64,000 nucleotides of DNA from Saccharomonospora amisosensis (GCF_011761185.1 NZ_JAAOYM010000001.1:1116001-1180000); one strand, 5' to 3'; shown: positions 10,083 to 20,323, counted from the first letter of the stretch. Notes: a model not told the origin generated them from the letters alone. Translations and numbers: made by a program.

Positions 10083-10685
10083 TCAACCCGCCCGCAGGCG
10101 TTCGTAGTGGGCCACACACGCTTCGTATTCCGGCAGCAGGCCCGCCGACCGGGCCTGCTCCAGCGTCGGCGCGCAGGAGTCCTTCTCGGACAGGATCGGC
10201 TCCACGTTCGGCGGCCACGGCAGCTCGAGTGCCGGGTCCAGTGGCGTGATCCCGTGTTCGGCGGGCGGGTTGTAGCTCGTGGAGCACAGGTAGGCCATCG
10301 CGGTGCCGTCCTCGAGCGCCATGAAGGCGTGGCCGAGCCCCTCCGCGAGGTAGACGGCGCGGAACTCGCCGCTGTCCAGCCTCACCGCGTCCCACCGGCC
10401 GAACGTCGGCGAGCCGACTCGCAGGTCCACCACGACGTCCAGCAACGAGCCGCTCGGGCAGTAGACGTACTTGGCCTGCCCCGGCGGTGTGTCGGCGAAG
10501 TGGACACCACGCACCGTCCCCTTGCGCGACACGCTGTGGTTCGTCTGCGCGACCCGCATGGGGTGTCCTACCGCCTTGACGAAAGCCGGTTCCTGGAACG
10601 GGGCCACGAACAGCCCGCGCTGGTCGGGGAAGACGGGTGGGCTGAATTCGTAGGCGTCTCGCACGGCCAGTTCGCGCACGTCCAT
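10083..10685 (-). CDS. rmlC: dTDP-4-dehydrorhamnose 3,5-epimerase-like protein
   Basis: A 200-residue cupin of the RmlC family. Conserved elements are FPDQRGLFVAPFQE near residues 19-32, the catalytic His62 in RGVHF, Lys72 in QAKYVYC, His119 in GLGHAF and active-site tyrosines in AYLCSTSYNPPAEHGI. RmlC epimerises C3 and C5 of dTDP-4-keto-6-deoxyglucose in the dTDP-rhamnose pathway. No rmlA, B or D lies nearby, so it may instead act in a dedicated deoxysugar pathway (EvaD-like enzymes act at one carbon only). It is monocistronic and convergent with the cholesterol oxidase gene, 33 bases apart with no obvious terminator. Confidence 0.87.
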   Translation of the reverse strand: MDVRELAVRDAYEFSPPVFPDQRGLFVAPFQEPAFVKAVGHPMRVAQTNHSVSRKGTVRGVHFADTPPGQAKYVYCPSGSLLDVVVDLRVGSPTFGRWDAVRLDSGEFRAVYLAEGLGHAFMALEDGTAMAYLCSTSYNPPAEHGITPLDPALELPWPPNVEPILSEKDSCAPTLEQARSAGLLPEYEACVAHYERLRAG

Positions 10686-11007
10686 GACGGGCAGCTTAAC
10701 GCCGGGTTCCCAAGCCGGATGGTCGTCTTGCTAATCGGCCGCTGACCAGGGCGAAGTCCCGCGAGAAGCCCACCCGATGTTGTGATGTCAGGCGCACCCC
10801 GGCGACACGGTCCGGGCGGGGCCTGTCACACTGGTGGAACCGCCGCGTCCGCGGCTACGGTGCCAAGACGGGCCAAGCCTCACCACGGGCTTCGATGCCA
10901 CACCGAGTCGGCAGTCCGCGCTACCGCGCTGGATCGCCGCGTTGGAAGAGCCCTTTTAGTGCGGGACGCCCCTGGCGTCCCTCTTTTTCCAGCTACTGGA
11001 GATTGAC
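10686..11007. other. Leader region of malic enzyme gene, 322 bases
   Basis: This is the gap between the divergent rmlC and malic-enzyme genes. It contains several GC-rich potential hairpins around 10840-10900 (GGGCCAAGCC and GGGCTTCGATGCC) and a textbook terminator at 10963-10988 only 19 bases before the malic enzyme start. No known riboswitch consensus was recognised. A 74-codon open frame (10782-11006) reads through the terminator and is unlikely to be a gene. Confidence 0.45.
10963..10988 (+). terminator. Intrinsic terminator/attenuator before malic enzyme
   Basis: The stem GGGACGCC (10963-10970) pairs perfectly with GGCGTCCC (10974-10981) across a 3-nt loop and is followed by TCTTTTT. 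The ribosome binding site of the malic enzyme begins only about nine bases later. It may end an upstream small RNA or act as an attenuator in the gene's own leader. Confidence 0.75.
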
Positions 11008-12174
11008 GTGTCCCAAGCTCAGGTGAGCGACGAGGAGATCTTCTCCGGTCACGAGGGCGGCAAGCTCTCCGTGACCGCCAACCGTTCCATCACACAGGCA
11101 CGCGACCTTTCCATCGCGTACACGCCCGGGGTAGCGAAGGTCAGCCGCGCGATCGCCGACGACGCGGCGCTGGCGCAGCGCTACACCTGGGCGCAGCGCC
11201 TCGTCGCCGTGGTGAGCGACGGCACAGCGGTACTCGGACTCGGTGACATCGGCCCGAGCGCGGCGTTGCCCGTGATGGAGGGCAAGTCGGTGCTTTTCAA
11301 GAGCTTCGCCGGGCTGAACTCGATTCCGCTCGTGCTGGATACCGTCGACGTCGACGAGATCGTGGAGACCCTGGTCCGGCTGCGGCCCTCGTTCGGCGCG
11401 GTGAACCTGGAGGACGTCGCCGCGCCGCGTTGCTTCGAGCTGGAGGAGCGTCTCAAGGAGGCGCTCGACTGCCCGGTGATGCACGACGACCAGCATGGCA
11501 CGGCGATCGTGGTGCTTGCCGCGCTTCGTGGCGCCAACATGGTGCTGGACCAGGCGCTGGCCGATCAGCGGGTGGTCATCTCCGGCGCGGGTGCGGCAGG
11601 TGTGGCGTGCGCCAAGATCCTGCGCGCGGCCGGTGCGGGCGACATCGTCGTGCTGGACTCCAAGGGGATCATCCACGAGGGCAGGAGCGGGTTGAATCCG
11701 GTCAAGGAGCGCCTCGCTGCCGACACGAACAGTGGCGGACTGCGCGGCGGGCTCGCGGAGGCACTCAACGGCGCCGACGTGTTCATCGGCCTTTCCAGCT
11801 CCACCGTGGACGAGGGCCTGCTGAGCACGATGGCGGACGACTCCATCGTATTCGCACTGTCCAATCCGGACCCGGAGGTGCATCCGGACGTCGCGGCACG
11901 GCACGCCTCGATCGTCGCGACCGGACGCAGTGATTTCCCCAACCAGATCAACAACGTGCTGGCCTTCCCTGGCGTGTTCCGCGGCGCGCTCGACGCGGGT
12001 GCACGGGCCATCACGGAGAACATGAAGCTGGCCGCCGCCGACGCGATCGCCTCGGTGGCCGCCGACAAGCTGGCGCCCGATCACATCGTGCCGAGCCCGC
12101 TCGACCCGAGGGTCGCCGCCGAGGTGGCCGCCGCCGTGGCCAAGGCGGCCGAGGCCGACGAGGTGACCGACTAG
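11008..12174 (+). CDS. NAD(P)-dependent malic enzyme
   Basis: A 388-residue short-form malic enzyme (no phosphotransacetylase-like domain). It shows the substrate tyrosine in YTPGVAKVS, the signature GLGDIGPSAALPVMEGK, the catalytic Lys in GKSVLFKSFAG, the metal-binding ED of NLEDVAAPRCFELEE and HDDQHGTA, and a Rossmann loop ISGAGAAGVACAKIL. It decarboxylates malate to pyruvate in the cytosol, feeding NAD(P)H and gluconeogenic balance. GTG 11008 follows GGAGA by a normal distance. The terminator-like hairpin directly upstream suggests control of transcript elongation. It converges on the bpsA-like gene with a 13-base gap. Confidence 0.9.
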   Translation: MSQAQVSDEEIFSGHEGGKLSVTANRSITQARDLSIAYTPGVAKVSRAIADDAALAQRYTWAQRLVAVVSDGTAVLGLGDIGPSAALPVMEGKSVLFKSFAGLNSIPLVLDTVDVDEIVETLVRLRPSFGAVNLEDVAAPRCFELEERLKEALDCPVMHDDQHGTAIVVLAALRGANMVLDQALADQRVVISGAGAAGVACAKILRAAGAGDIVVLDSKGIIHEGRSGLNPVKERLAADTNSGGLRGGLAEALNGADVFIGLSSSTVDEGLLSTMADDSIVFALSNPDPEVHPDVAARHASIVATGRSDFPNQINNVLAFPGVFRGALDAGARAITENMKLAAADAIASVAADKLAPDHIVPSPLDPRVAAEVAAAVAKAAEADEVTD

Positions 12175-12187
12175 CGCCCGGCGCGGG

Positions 12188-13609
12188 TTACCTCGGGTCG
12201 AGTTGGTGCCGGACGCCGGCGATCCGGTGTCTCGGTAGGTCGATCAGGCGGAGGTCGGCTATGTCGGCACCCGCCCGCGGCCAGACGTTGCCGAGCCGGG
12301 CGTGCGCGCGGGTCCATACCGCGTGCACGCCCGAATCCGCCTCCGTGGCGGGTCGGGCCTCGGCGACCACGACGGCGTGGCTGTTGTCGGGGGTGCTGCG
12401 CAGTAGCCGCAACCGGTACTTGGGCTCGATGAGGTCGATCAGCGCCGCCTGCGCTCGTGCGTTGGTCAGGTCGGGATGGGCGTTGGGAACCAGTGCCGCC
12501 ACCCGGTCGGCGTTCACCGCCAGCAGCACCCGCAACAACCATGGACCCGGGTCACCGGTGAGGTCCACGGCGATCGCCACGCCCTCGGATACGGCCCGCG
12601 GCCTCGTCCAGTCGGGGTCGCGCTGCTCGACCGCTCTTCCACCCTCGGCCGCGATCGCCGCGAGCGCGTCACGCAGTGGCCGCGGCGCCTGGTTCGCCTC
12701 CACCGACCTCGGACCCCGCGTGTAGATGGCCTGTTCCGCCTTGCCCTTCCTCGCGCCCTTTCCGGAAGCGCGCGCGGTCGGTTGGCACACGTACAGGTCG
12801 GCGGCGCTGCCGACCGCCTGCGCACCGGTGTAGCGGTGGAAGTCGGGAATGATCGCCTCGAAGGTCAGCCCAAGCGAAAGCAGCTCGCGCTGCACTTGCC
12901 TGCCGAGTGTGGGGTGGCGCTCGCTGTAGCCGTACGCCAGCAGCAGGCGGCTTTCCCGCTGCCGCACGAGGCACTCGACGCCGCGGGCCGCGAACAGCGC
13001 CATGCCCGCCTGCGTGTAGGGCGGGTCGCTGAACACCACGTCCGCGCTGCCTGCCACCGCCAGCGGCAACCCGAATCGCAGGTCGGTGTGCACGGTGCGG
13101 ATCGAGGAGTCGCTGAGGTCGTCGAGGTACTCCAGGACGCGGTCGTCGACGTCCACCACCGTGAGTCCGGCATCGGGCCGCAGCGCTCGAACCGCCAGCG
13201 AGGTCAGGTCGTGGTCGCCGAGGAACAGCAGCCGTGCCTGCCGCAGGTCGTACTCCTCGTCCAGCCAGCGGGCCCTGCGCAGCACGGTCTCGGGCGTGGC
13301 CTGCACGTGATCGAGAGCGGGCAGCGGTGCGGGAACACCTTCGATGTGGGAGCGAATCCGGTCGAGCAGGTCGCCCGGTGGCTCCGCGGGCAGGCCCGCC
13401 AGCTCGGCCGCGCGCGCGGCCGAGCCCTCGCGCAGCCTCACCAAGTCGCCACGATGTTCGAGGTCGTCACCTAGTTCGGCCAGCAGTTCCTCGACGCTGC
13501 GCCTTGGCAGTGCGCTGCCATGTACGAGCTCGTCGATGTCACGCCAGCCCTCATTCAGCAGTGCTGTCACCAGCCGGACGGGGCGTGCTCGCGGGCGCAA
13601 CGGGTTCAC
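12188..13609 (-). CDS. BpsA-like branched-polyamine synthase family protein
   Basis: A 473-residue protein. An N-terminal winged-helix-like segment (RLVTALLNEGWRDIDELVHG) is followed by the catalytic domain of branched-chain polyamine synthase BpsA (PF01861): RLLFLGDHDLTSLAV, VVDVDDRVLEYL, VHTDLRFGLPL and the SDPPYT motif, then the AARGVECL helix. BpsA of thermophiles adds aminopropyl groups to the secondary amine of spermidine. The archaeal enzyme is about 350 residues; here roughly 170 extra C-terminal residues of unknown role follow. GTG 13609 is preferred over TTG 13666, though its ribosome binding site is weak. The function in a mesophilic actinomycete is unproved. Confidence 0.72.
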   Translation of the reverse strand: MNPLRPRARPVRLVTALLNEGWRDIDELVHGSALPRRSVEELLAELGDDLEHRGDLVRLREGSAARAAELAGLPAEPPGDLLDRIRSHIEGVPAPLPALDHVQATPETVLRRARWLDEEYDLRQARLLFLGDHDLTSLAVRALRPDAGLTVVDVDDRVLEYLDDLSDSSIRTVHTDLRFGLPLAVAGSADVVFSDPPYTQAGMALFAARGVECLVRQRESRLLLAYGYSERHPTLGRQVQRELLSLGLTFEAIIPDFHRYTGAQAVGSAADLYVCQPTARASGKGARKGKAEQAIYTRGPRSVEANQAPRPLRDALAAIAAEGGRAVEQRDPDWTRPRAVSEGVAIAVDLTGDPGPWLLRVLLAVNADRVAALVPNAHPDLTNARAQAALIDLIEPKYRLRLLRSTPDNSHAVVVAEARPATEADSGVHAVWTRAHARLGNVWPRAGADIADLRLIDLPRHRIAGVRHQLDPR

Positions 13610-13845
13610 GGCAGCGAGCCTAGAGAAACGTCGCCGAGCAGCGGTCGGCGGGCGGTTTCCTGGCAACTGGCCTGAACCATAAGTATGGTCCGAACCTACT
13701 TTCGTCCCGGGCCAATCGGGTGGTGAGTGGCACCAAATGCCCGTTCGTTACCCGGAGTTCCGAAAAAGCACAAGATCTACCTTCTACCCGTCTCGCGCCC
13801 GTACGGTCGCGGCCACGTTCACCGGAACGTGTGTAGGAGGAGACC

Positions 13846-15405
13846 TTGCGAACCAACAGGAAGTTCAGGCACAGGTCATTGGCAGGCCTCGGCCTGGCCG
13901 CCGGCGTCGCCACCATAACCCTGGTCGGCGGCATTCCCGGCGCGGCAGCACAGGAGGGAACCATCCTGGGTGCCGGCGCCGAAGGCGCGATCGACAACAG
14001 CTATATCGTCGTACTGAACGACGGCTCGTCGGTCGATCGCGTGGCCGATCGCCACGGCGCGGATGTCGAACGCCAGTACCACAGTGCGTTGCGGGGCTTC
14101 GCGGCCACGATGAGCGAGGCCGAGGCGAAGCGGGCGGCCGCGGACCCGGCCGTGGCCTATGTCGAGCAGAACAGAACCGTGCACACCATGGCCGACCAGG
14201 CCAACCCCCCGTCGTGGGGACTCGACCGGATCGACCAGCGTGACCTTCCGCTGGACGACAACTACAGCTACTCCACCACGGCGTCGAACGTCACCGCCTA
14301 CGTCATCGACACCGGCATCCTCACCTCGCACAGCGACTTCGGTGGCCGCGCGCGGTCCGGTTACGACTTCGTGGACAACGACTCCAACGCCACTGACTGC
14401 AACGGGCACGGTACCCATGTCGCGGGCACCATCGGTGGCTCGGCACACGGCGTCGCCAAGGCGGTCGACCTCGTCGCCGTGCGCGTGCTGGACTGCAACG
14501 GCTCCGGCAGTTACGACGGCGTCATCGCAGGCATCGACTGGGTGACCAACAACGCGCAGGGCCCCGCGGTGGCGAACATGAGCCTCGGCGGCGGTGCCTC
14601 CACGGCGGTGGACGACGCGGTGCGCCGCTCGATCAACGCGGGCGTCACCTACGCGCTCGCGGCGGGCAACGACTACGGTGCCGACGCCTGCGGCACCTCC
14701 CCCGCGCGTACCGCCGAGGCGATCACCGTGGGCTCCACCACGAGCTCCGATGCCAGGTCGAGCTTCTCCAACATCGGAAGCTGCCTCGACATCTTCGCGC
14801 CGGGCAGCAGCATCACGTCCACCTGGATCGGCAGCAACACGGCGACCAACACGATCAGTGGTACCTCCATGGCGACACCGCACGTGGCGGGCGCGGCGGC
14901 GCTGTACCTGGCCGACAACCCGTCGGCAAGCCCGCGGCAGGTCCGCGACGCGCTGGTGAACAACGGCACCACCGGCGTGGTCGGTAGCCCCGGCAGTGGT
15001 TCGCCCAACGTCCTGCTCTACACCGGCACCGGCTCCACCACGCCGCCGGAGCCGACCAACTGCGACCCGGTCACCAACGACACCAACGTCAACATCCCCG
15101 ACGCGGGTCCCGCGGTGACCAGTTCGGTGACGGTCAGCGGCTGCGACCGTGCCGCCTCCAGCTCCGCGACGGTGGAGGTCGACATCCGGCACAGCTACCG
15201 GGGTGACCTGGTGATCGACCTGGTGGCCCCGGACGGCACCACGACGCGGCTGAAGAACTCCGGATGGGACTCCGCGGACAACGTCCAGCAGGCCTACACC
15301 GTTGACGCGTCGGCCTCGGCGGCCAACGGCACCTGGAGCCTGCGAGTGCAGGATGTGTACAGCTACGACACCGGCTACATCAACAGCTGGACGTTCACCC
15401 CGTAA
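13846..15405 (+). CDS. Secreted subtilisin-like serine protease with P-domain
   Basis: A 519-residue pre-pro-enzyme. It has a signal peptide (about residues 1-36), an I9 inhibitor propeptide ([11 protein letters not shown] to AYVEQNRTV) and an S8 catalytic domain with Asp155 (YVIDTGI), His188 (GHGTHVAGT) and Ser341 ([12 protein letters not shown]). After a short TTPPEPT linker comes a proprotein-convertase P-domain ([21 protein letters not shown] to YINSWTFTP). It is probably an extracellular protease of the aqualysin/proteinase K type. The start is TTG 13846 with GGAGGAG at 13836-13842. It is divergent from the bpsA-like gene and ends at a 12-bp hairpin. Confidence 0.92.
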   Translation: MRTNRKFRHRSLAGLGLAAGVATITLVGGIPGAAAQEGTILGAGAEGAIDNSYIVVLNDGSSVDRVADRHGADVERQYHSALRGFAATMSEAEAKRAAADPAVAYVEQNRTVHTMADQANPPSWGLDRIDQRDLPLDDNYSYSTTASNVTAYVIDTGILTSHSDFGGRARSGYDFVDNDSNATDCNGHGTHVAGTIGGSAHGVAKAVDLVAVRVLDCNGSGSYDGVIAGIDWVTNNAQGPAVANMSLGGGASTAVDDAVRRSINAGVTYALAAGNDYGADACGTSPARTAEAITVGSTTSSDARSSFSNIGSCLDIFAPGSSITSTWIGSNTATNTISGTSMATPHVAGAAALYLADNPSASPRQVRDALVNNGTTGVVGSPGSGSPNVLLYTGTGSTTPPEPTNCDPVTNDTNVNIPDAGPAVTSSVTVSGCDRAASSSATVEVDIRHSYRGDLVIDLVAPDGTTTRLKNSGWDSADNVQQAYTVDASASAANGTWSLRVQDVYSYDTGYINSWTFTP

Positions 15406-15431
15406 CGCCTGCTGACGCACCACGACGGCAA

Positions 15432-15477
15432 GGGGCCGTGCTCGCCTCCGGTTGGCACCGGGAGTGAGCACGGCCCC
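15432..15477. terminator. Bidirectional hairpin between protease and kgd
   Basis: A perfect 12-bp stem, GGGGCCGTGCTC (15432-15443) with GAGCACGGCCCC (15466-15477), fills the gap between two convergent genes. No T-run. Confidence 0.7.
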
Positions 15478-15489
15478 GCGCTGTGTCCC

Positions 15490-18400
15490 CTACTCGAACG
15501 CCTTCTCGATCAGCGCACGCTGCTCGACCTCGTGCACCTTCGACGAGCCCGCTGAGGGTGCGGCCATCGGCCTGCGCGTGACCGCATGCAGGCCGGAGAA
15601 CACCTCAGGCAGCTTGCGCGGCAGGTGCAGCCCGAAGAACGGCCATGCACCCTGGTTCTCCGGTTCCTCCTGCACCCACACGACCTGGCTCGCAGCCGAG
15701 TACCGCTGCATCGCGGCGAGCAGCTTCTTCTTCGGCAGCGGGTAGTACTGCTCGACACGCACGATCGCGATGTCGTCGAGTTGCCGCTTCTGCCGTTCCA
15801 CCACGAGCTCCCAGTACAGCTTCCCCGAGGTGAGCAGCACCTTGCGAGCCTTGCCCGGGTCGATGTCCGCGTCGTCGACGACCGAGAGGAACTTCGACTG
15901 ACCGGTGAAGTCCTCGATCGCGGAGGTCGCGAGCTTGTTGCGCAGCATCGACTTGGGCGTGAACACGATCAGCGGCCGGTTGACGCCGTCGAGCGCGTGC
16001 CTGCGCAACAGGTGGAAGTAGTTCGCGGGCGTCGAGGGCACCGCGACGGTCATCGAGCCCTCCGCGCACAGTTGCAGGAACCGCTCGATGCGTCCGGAGG
16101 TGTGGTCCGGCCCCTGGCCCTCGTGGCCGTGCGGCAGCAGCAGCACCACGTCGGACAGCTGGCCCCACTTGGCCTCACCGGAGGAGATGTACTCGTCGAT
16201 GACCGTCTGCGCACCGTTGACGAAGTCGCCGAACTGCGCCTCCCACATCACGAGCGCGTCGGAGTTGGCCACCGCGTAGCCGTACTCGAACCCGACGGCC
16301 GCGTACTCCGAGAGTGCCGAGTCGTAGATCATCACCCGGCCCTGGCTCTGCGCCAGGTGTTGCAGCGGCGAGTACTCCTGGCCGGTCTTTCGGTCTATGA
16401 GCACGGAGTGGCGCTGGGTGAAGGTGCCCCGCCGGGAGTCCTGCCCGGAAAGTCGCACCAGCTTGCCCTCCATGGCGAGCGAGCCGAAGGCGAGCAGCTC
16501 GCCGAACGCCCAGTCGATGCCGCCCTCGCGCGACATCTTGTGTCGCCGCTCCAGTACCGGCTTGACCCGCGGGTGCGGGGTGAAGCCCTCGGGCAGGTTC
16601 ACGAACGCGTCGCCGATGTGGGAGATCACCTCGGAGCTGACCGCGGTCGGCACCTTGGTGGGAACCTGCTGTTCCTCCTCCACCGACGGGCTTGGCGCGA
16701 TCGGGTGCTTCTCGAGTTCCCGCACCTCGTTGAACACGTGCTCCAGTTGGCTGGAGAAGTCACGCAGCGCGGCCTCGGCCTCTTCCATGGAGATGTCGCC
16801 TCGGCCGATCAGCGCCTCGGTGTAGGTCTTTCGCACGCTGCGCTTGGCGTCGATGATGTCGTACATCGCGGGCTGGGTCATCGAAGGGTCGTCGCCCTCG
16901 TTGTGCCCGCGCCGCCGGTAGCAGATCATGTCGATCACGACGTCCTTGTTGAACGCCTGCCGGTAGTCGACGGCGAGCCGGGCCACCCAGTACGCCGCCT
17001 CGGGGTCGTCGCCGTTCACGTGGAAGATCGGCGCACCGATCATCTTCGCCACGTCGGTGGCGTACTGCGAGGAGCGCGCGTGTTCGGGTGCGGTGGTGAA
17101 ACCGACCTGGTTGTTGATGATGACGTGCACGGTGCCGCCGGTGCGGTATCCGCGCAGCAGCGCGAGGTTCAACGTCTCGGCCACCACGCCCTGTCCGGCG
17201 AACGCCGCGTCGCCGTGGAGCAGCACGGGCAGGACGGTGAAGCCGCCGGAATCACGGTCGCCCTTGTCCAGGATGTCCTGCTTGGCACGGACGATGCCTT
17301 CCAGCACCGGGTCCACGGTCTCCAGGTGCGACGGGTTCGCGGTCAGCGACACCTTGGTCTCGCCGTCGCCGAACATCCGGAAGTACTTGCCCTCGGCGCC
17401 AAGGTGGTACTTCACGTCACCGGAACCGTGTGCCTGGCCAGGGTCGAGGTTGCCCTCGAACTCCTGGAAGATCTGCGAGATCGGCTTGCCGACGATGTTG
17501 GCGAGCACGTTGAGCCTGCCTCGGTGGGGCATCCCGATGACGACCTCGTCCAGCTCGTGCTCGGCCGCCTTGTCCAGCACGGTGTCAAGCAGCGGGATCA
17601 CCGTTTCGCCGCCCTCGAGCGAGAACCGCTTCTGTCCCACGTACTTGGTCTGCAGGAACGTCTCGAACGCCTCGGCTGCGTTGAGCTTGGACAGCACGTA
17701 CTTCTGCACGGACGGTTCCGGCTTCTCGTGCGGTACCTCCACGCGCTCCTGGATCCAGCGCCGCTCGTCTGGGTCGAGGATGTGGGTGTACTCCACCCCC
17801 ACCGTGCGGCAGTAGGAGTCGCGCAGCACACCGAGTACGTCGCGCAGCTTCATGCGCTGCTTGCCCGCGAACCCGCCGACGGCGAACTCTCGGTCGAGGT
17901 CCCACAGCGTCAGCCCGTGGGAGAGGATGTCGAGGTCCTCGTGCCTGCGCTGCCGGTAGTTCAGCGGGTCGGTGTCGGCCATCAGGTGGCCGCGCATGCG
18001 GTAGGCGTCGATCAACTCGAGCACGCGTGCCGTCTTGTCGATCTCGCCTTCGGGGATGTCCTCGACCCAGCGCACCGGCTCGTATGGCAACCGCAACGAC
18101 GTGAAGATGTCGTCGTAGAAGCCGTCCTCGCCGAGCAGCAAGCCGTGGATGCGCTTGAGGAACTCGCCCGATTCCGCGCCCTGGATGATGCGGTGGTCGT
18201 AGGTCGAGGTCAGCGTCATGATCTTGCTGACGCCGAGGTTGACCAGCGTTTGCTCACTGGTGCCCTCGAAGTGGGCCGGGTACTGCATGGCGCCGACACC
18301 GATGATCGCGCCCTGTCCTGCCTGCAGCCGGGGCATCGAGTGGTTGGTGCCGATGCCGCCGGGGTTGGTCAGTGAGATCGTGGTGCCCGCGAAGTCGTCG

Positions 18401-19209
18401 GCGGTGAGCTTGTTGTTCCTGGCCTTCTTGACGATCTCCTCGTATGCCTGCCAGAACTGGAGGAACGTCATGTTCTCCGTGTTCTTGATCGAGGCGACCA
18501 CGAGGGTGCGCTGGTCGTCCTTGCCCTTCATGTCGATCGCGAGGCCGAGGTTGACATGCTCGGGGGTCACCGCGTGCGGCTTGCCGTCGATGACCGCGTA
18601 GTGACGGTTCAGGTTCGGGAAGTCGCGAAGCGCCCTGACCATCGCGTAGCCGATCAGGTGCGTGAACGAGATCTTCCCGCCTCGGGTGCGCTTGAGGTGA
18701 TTGTTGATCACGATGCGGTTGTCCGCCATCAACTTGGCGGGCACCGCGCGCACGCTGGTGGCCGTCGGCACGCTCAGCGAGGCGTCCATGTTCTTCGCGA
18801 TGGCCGCGGCCGCGCCGCGCAACGGCTTGGTCTCCTGCTCGGGTCTCTGCTTCGCCGCGGCGGACGCGGGCTTGGATGGCGCGGGCTTGGCGGGCGCGGG
18901 CTGGGCCTTCGGTGGTTGGGCGGGCGCCGGTGGAGTGCCCGCGGGCGGGGTTGCTGGTGCGGCTGAACTCGGCCTGCGTTGCTCCGTAGTGGGGGTGGTG
19001 GACTGCCCGTTGGGCGAGGGGGTGCGCTCGGCGGTCGTGGTGTCCGGCTTGGCCTGTGTGGTCTGCGTTGGCTGAGTTGGCTTGAAATCGGTGAAGAACT
19101 CATGCCAGGCGGCGTCGACTGAGGAGGGGTCGGCGAGGAACTGGTCGTACATCTCCTCGACGAGCCATTCGTTGGGGCCGAACTGTGACGCAGGGCTGCT
19201 GCTGGACAC
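15490..19209 (-). CDS. kgd: Multifunctional 2-oxoglutarate decarboxylase/dehydrogenase E1-E2o
   Basis: A 1239-residue actinobacterial Kgd/OdhA/SucA fusion. The N terminus ([21 protein letters not shown]) is the E1 leader. A Pro/Ala/Thr-rich linker (about residues 40-120) leads to an E2o-type succinyltransferase domain with [18 protein letters not shown], then the thiamine-diphosphate E1 domain with [36 protein letters not shown] and HVNGDDPEA. It converts 2-oxoglutarate in the TCA cycle, yielding succinyl-CoA with Lpd and the E2p subunit, or succinic semialdehyde or hydroxy-oxoadipate alone. The family is inhibited by the FHA protein GarA. It is a single-gene unit, consistent with the fused domains replacing sucB. 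Confidence 0.95.
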   Translation of the reverse strand: MSSSSPASQFGPNEWLVEEMYDQFLADPSSVDAAWHEFFTDFKPTQPTQTTQAKPDTTTAERTPSPNGQSTTPTTEQRRPSSAAPATPPAGTPPAPAQPPKAQPAPAKPAPSKPASAAAKQRPEQETKPLRGAAAAIAKNMDASLSVPTATSVRAVPAKLMADNRIVINNHLKRTRGGKISFTHLIGYAMVRALRDFPNLNRHYAVIDGKPHAVTPEHVNLGLAIDMKGKDDQRTLVVASIKNTENMTFLQFWQAYEEIVKKARNNKLTADDFAGTTISLTNPGGIGTNHSMPRLQAGQGAIIGVGAMQYPAHFEGTSEQTLVNLGVSKIMTLTSTYDHRIIQGAESGEFLKRIHGLLLGEDGFYDDIFTSLRLPYEPVRWVEDIPEGEIDKTARVLELIDAYRMRGHLMADTDPLNYRQRRHEDLDILSHGLTLWDLDREFAVGGFAGKQRMKLRDVLGVLRDSYCRTVGVEYTHILDPDERRWIQERVEVPHEKPEPSVQKYVLSKLNAAEAFETFLQTKYVGQKRFSLEGGETVIPLLDTVLDKAAEHELDEVVIGMPHRGRLNVLANIVGKPISQIFQEFEGNLDPGQAHGSGDVKYHLGAEGKYFRMFGDGETKVSLTANPSHLETVDPVLEGIVRAKQDILDKGDRDSGGFTVLPVLLHGDAAFAGQGVVAETLNLALLRGYRTGGTVHVIINNQVGFTTAPEHARSSQYATDVAKMIGAPIFHVNGDDPEAAYWVARLAVDYRQAFNKDVVIDMICYRRRGHNEGDDPSMTQPAMYDIIDAKRSVRKTYTEALIGRGDISMEEAEAALRDFSSQLEHVFNEVRELEKHPIAPSPSVEEEQQVPTKVPTAVSSEVISHIGDAFVNLPEGFTPHPRVKPVLERRHKMSREGGIDWAFGELLAFGSLAMEGKLVRLSGQDSRRGTFTQRHSVLIDRKTGQEYSPLQHLAQSQGRVMIYDSALSEYAAVGFEYGYAVANSDALVMWEAQFGDFVNGAQTVIDEYISSGEAKWGQLSDVVLLLPHGHEGQGPDHTSGRIERFLQLCAEGSMTVAVPSTPANYFHLLRRHALDGVNRPLIVFTPKSMLRNKLATSAIEDFTGQSKFLSVVDDADIDPGKARKVLLTSGKLYWELVVERQKRQLDDIAIVRVEQYYPLPKKKLLAAMQRYSAASQVVWVQEEPENQGAWPFFGLHLPRKLPEVFSGLHAVTRRPMAAPSAGSSKVHEVEQRALIEKAFE

Positions 19210-19365
19210 GGCTTGGACTCGCCTCTATCCGTCTCGTCTCGATCTTGGTTGGTCCGATTACGCGACTACCAGGCTAACCCCCTGGCGCGGCCTGTCAGCA
19301 GCGAACTGGGGCAACCGCGGTACCTGGGCTCTGGTATTTGTCACTGAATCGATCAGGGGCGGTTT

Positions 19366-19371
19366 TATACT
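19366..19371 (+). promoter_or_regulatory. Strong -10 element of toxin cassette
   Basis: TATACT lies 57 bases before the GTG of the YbaB-like gene, the first gene of the cassette, in a GC-poor patch (GGTTTTATACTGGG). No -35 at standard spacing was found. GGGAAC at 19372-19377 followed 18 bases later by CGTC is an alternative ECF-type pair. Confidence 0.5.
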
Positions 19372-19428
19372 GGGAACCGACTGCTCACTGTGCCGCGTCA
19401 GTGACAGTGAGGCCGAGAAGGGGGCATC

Positions 19429-19971
19429 GTGGCCGATCTGGGGGACGTCGAGCGCATGGTCGACAATTGGGAGCGCGACGCCGCGGAACGCGCACGGCGC
19501 TACGAGCAGATGCGCGAGCAGGTGGAGCGGATCTCCATCACCGAATCCGTCGCCAAGGGCGCGGTGAGTGTGACGGTGGGCGCCAACGGGGTGCCGACCG
19601 ACGTTTCGATGACCGACGGCGTGCGCAAGATGAGCCCCGACGAGATCGCGGCCAACGTGGTGCGCGCGATGCGCAAGGCGCAGGCGAAGTATCCACAGCG
19701 GTTGCAGGAGATCACCGCCGCCACGGTGGGTGAGGACGCGACGACGCGGCACCTGCTGGCGACCGCGGCCGAACGGTTCCCTGAGCCGCCTGACGAGGAC
19801 GACGATCCCGCCCGGCCCGCGCAGGGTAGGCAACTGCGGGTGGAGATCGAGGAAGAAGAGCCCGCGGCCCCGCGAAGGCCGCGCGGGCAGGCACCTCGAC
19901 GGCGACCGGCGCGGGCGAGCGAGGAAGAGGACGGTGACTTCGGCGATCAGTCCTTCCTGAGACGCGACTGA
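19429..19971 (+). CDS. YbaB/EbfC-family protein of type VII toxin cassette
   Basis: A 180-residue protein. The first 120 residues match the YbaB/EbfC fold: a long N-terminal helix (DVERMVDNWERDAAERARRYEQM), a strand with GAVSVTVGANGVPTDVSMTD and a C-terminal helix (SPDEIAANVVRAMRKAQAKYP). The remaining 60 residues form a charged tail alternating acidic and Arg/Pro-rich blocks. Classical YbaB is a nucleoid-associated dimer; members placed beside EspC-like genes and secreted toxins are common in Pseudonocardiaceae and their role is not established. GTG 19429 has GAAGGGGG upstream. It is the first gene of a run with the EspC-like gene (31-base gap) and the Rhs toxin. Confidence 0.75.
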   Translation: MADLGDVERMVDNWERDAAERARRYEQMREQVERISITESVAKGAVSVTVGANGVPTDVSMTDGVRKMSPDEIAANVVRAMRKAQAKYPQRLQEITAATVGEDATTRHLLATAAERFPEPPDEDDDPARPAQGRQLRVEIEEEEPAAPRRPRGQAPRRRPARASEEEDGDFGDQSFLRRD

Positions 19972-20002
19972 ACCGGCGATGACCGGCGACTGGGGGTGAA
20001 CG

Positions 20003-20323
20003 GTGAGCGACGGGCGGGGATACCAGGTCCTGACCGAGGAGCTGGACACGCACGCGGGCAAGGTGGACGGCTTCGCCGAGCGGATGCGTACCGCGGTGGA
20101 CGCCGCGCGCCAGGTGACGATGGACAACAGTGCCTACGGCGTGATCTGCCAGCCGTTCGCGTTGTTGCTACAGCCGTTCGAGGAGATGGGCGTGCGGGCG
20201 CTGGAACAGGCGGCCGAATCCATCACCGAGACGGCGGACAAGGTCCGCGAGGCCGCGTCGGCGTACACGGCACGCGAGGGTGAGACCTCGGCCGCGGTGC
20301 GGCAGGCGGGGAGTGGTCTGTGA
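20003..20323 (+). CDS. EspC-like type VII secretion target protein
   Basis: A 106-residue all-helical protein with the layout of the EspC/ESX-1-associated family (PF10824): helix TEELDTHAGKVDGFAERMRT, a turn, and helix LEQAAESITETADKVREAA. Near the C terminus it has Y88-T-A-R-E92, a YxxxD/E secretion signal placed as in type VII substrates. It is therefore probably co-secreted with, or escorts, the following Rhs toxin. GTG 20003 has a GGGGGTG ribosome binding site. Its stop codon overlaps the toxin start, implying translational coupling. No ESX membrane components are in this window, so secretion must use machinery encoded elsewhere. Confidence 0.75.
   Translation: MSDGRGYQVLTEELDTHAGKVDGFAERMRTAVDAARQVTMDNSAYGVICQPFALLLQPFEEMGVRALEQAAESITETADKVREAASAYTAREGETSAAVRQAGSGL

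Noticed and set aside
10686-10962. Known riboswitch (TPP, cobalamin, glycine, SAM, ydaO) in the malic enzyme leader
   Set aside because: None of the consensus elements I know could be matched, so only the terminator and leader are reported.
15586-18375. A 929-codon open frame antisense to kgd
   Set aside because: It mirrors the codon pattern of kgd in a GC-rich genome, has His/Arg/Val-rich low-information sequence, no domain and no ribosome binding site. kgd itself is certain.
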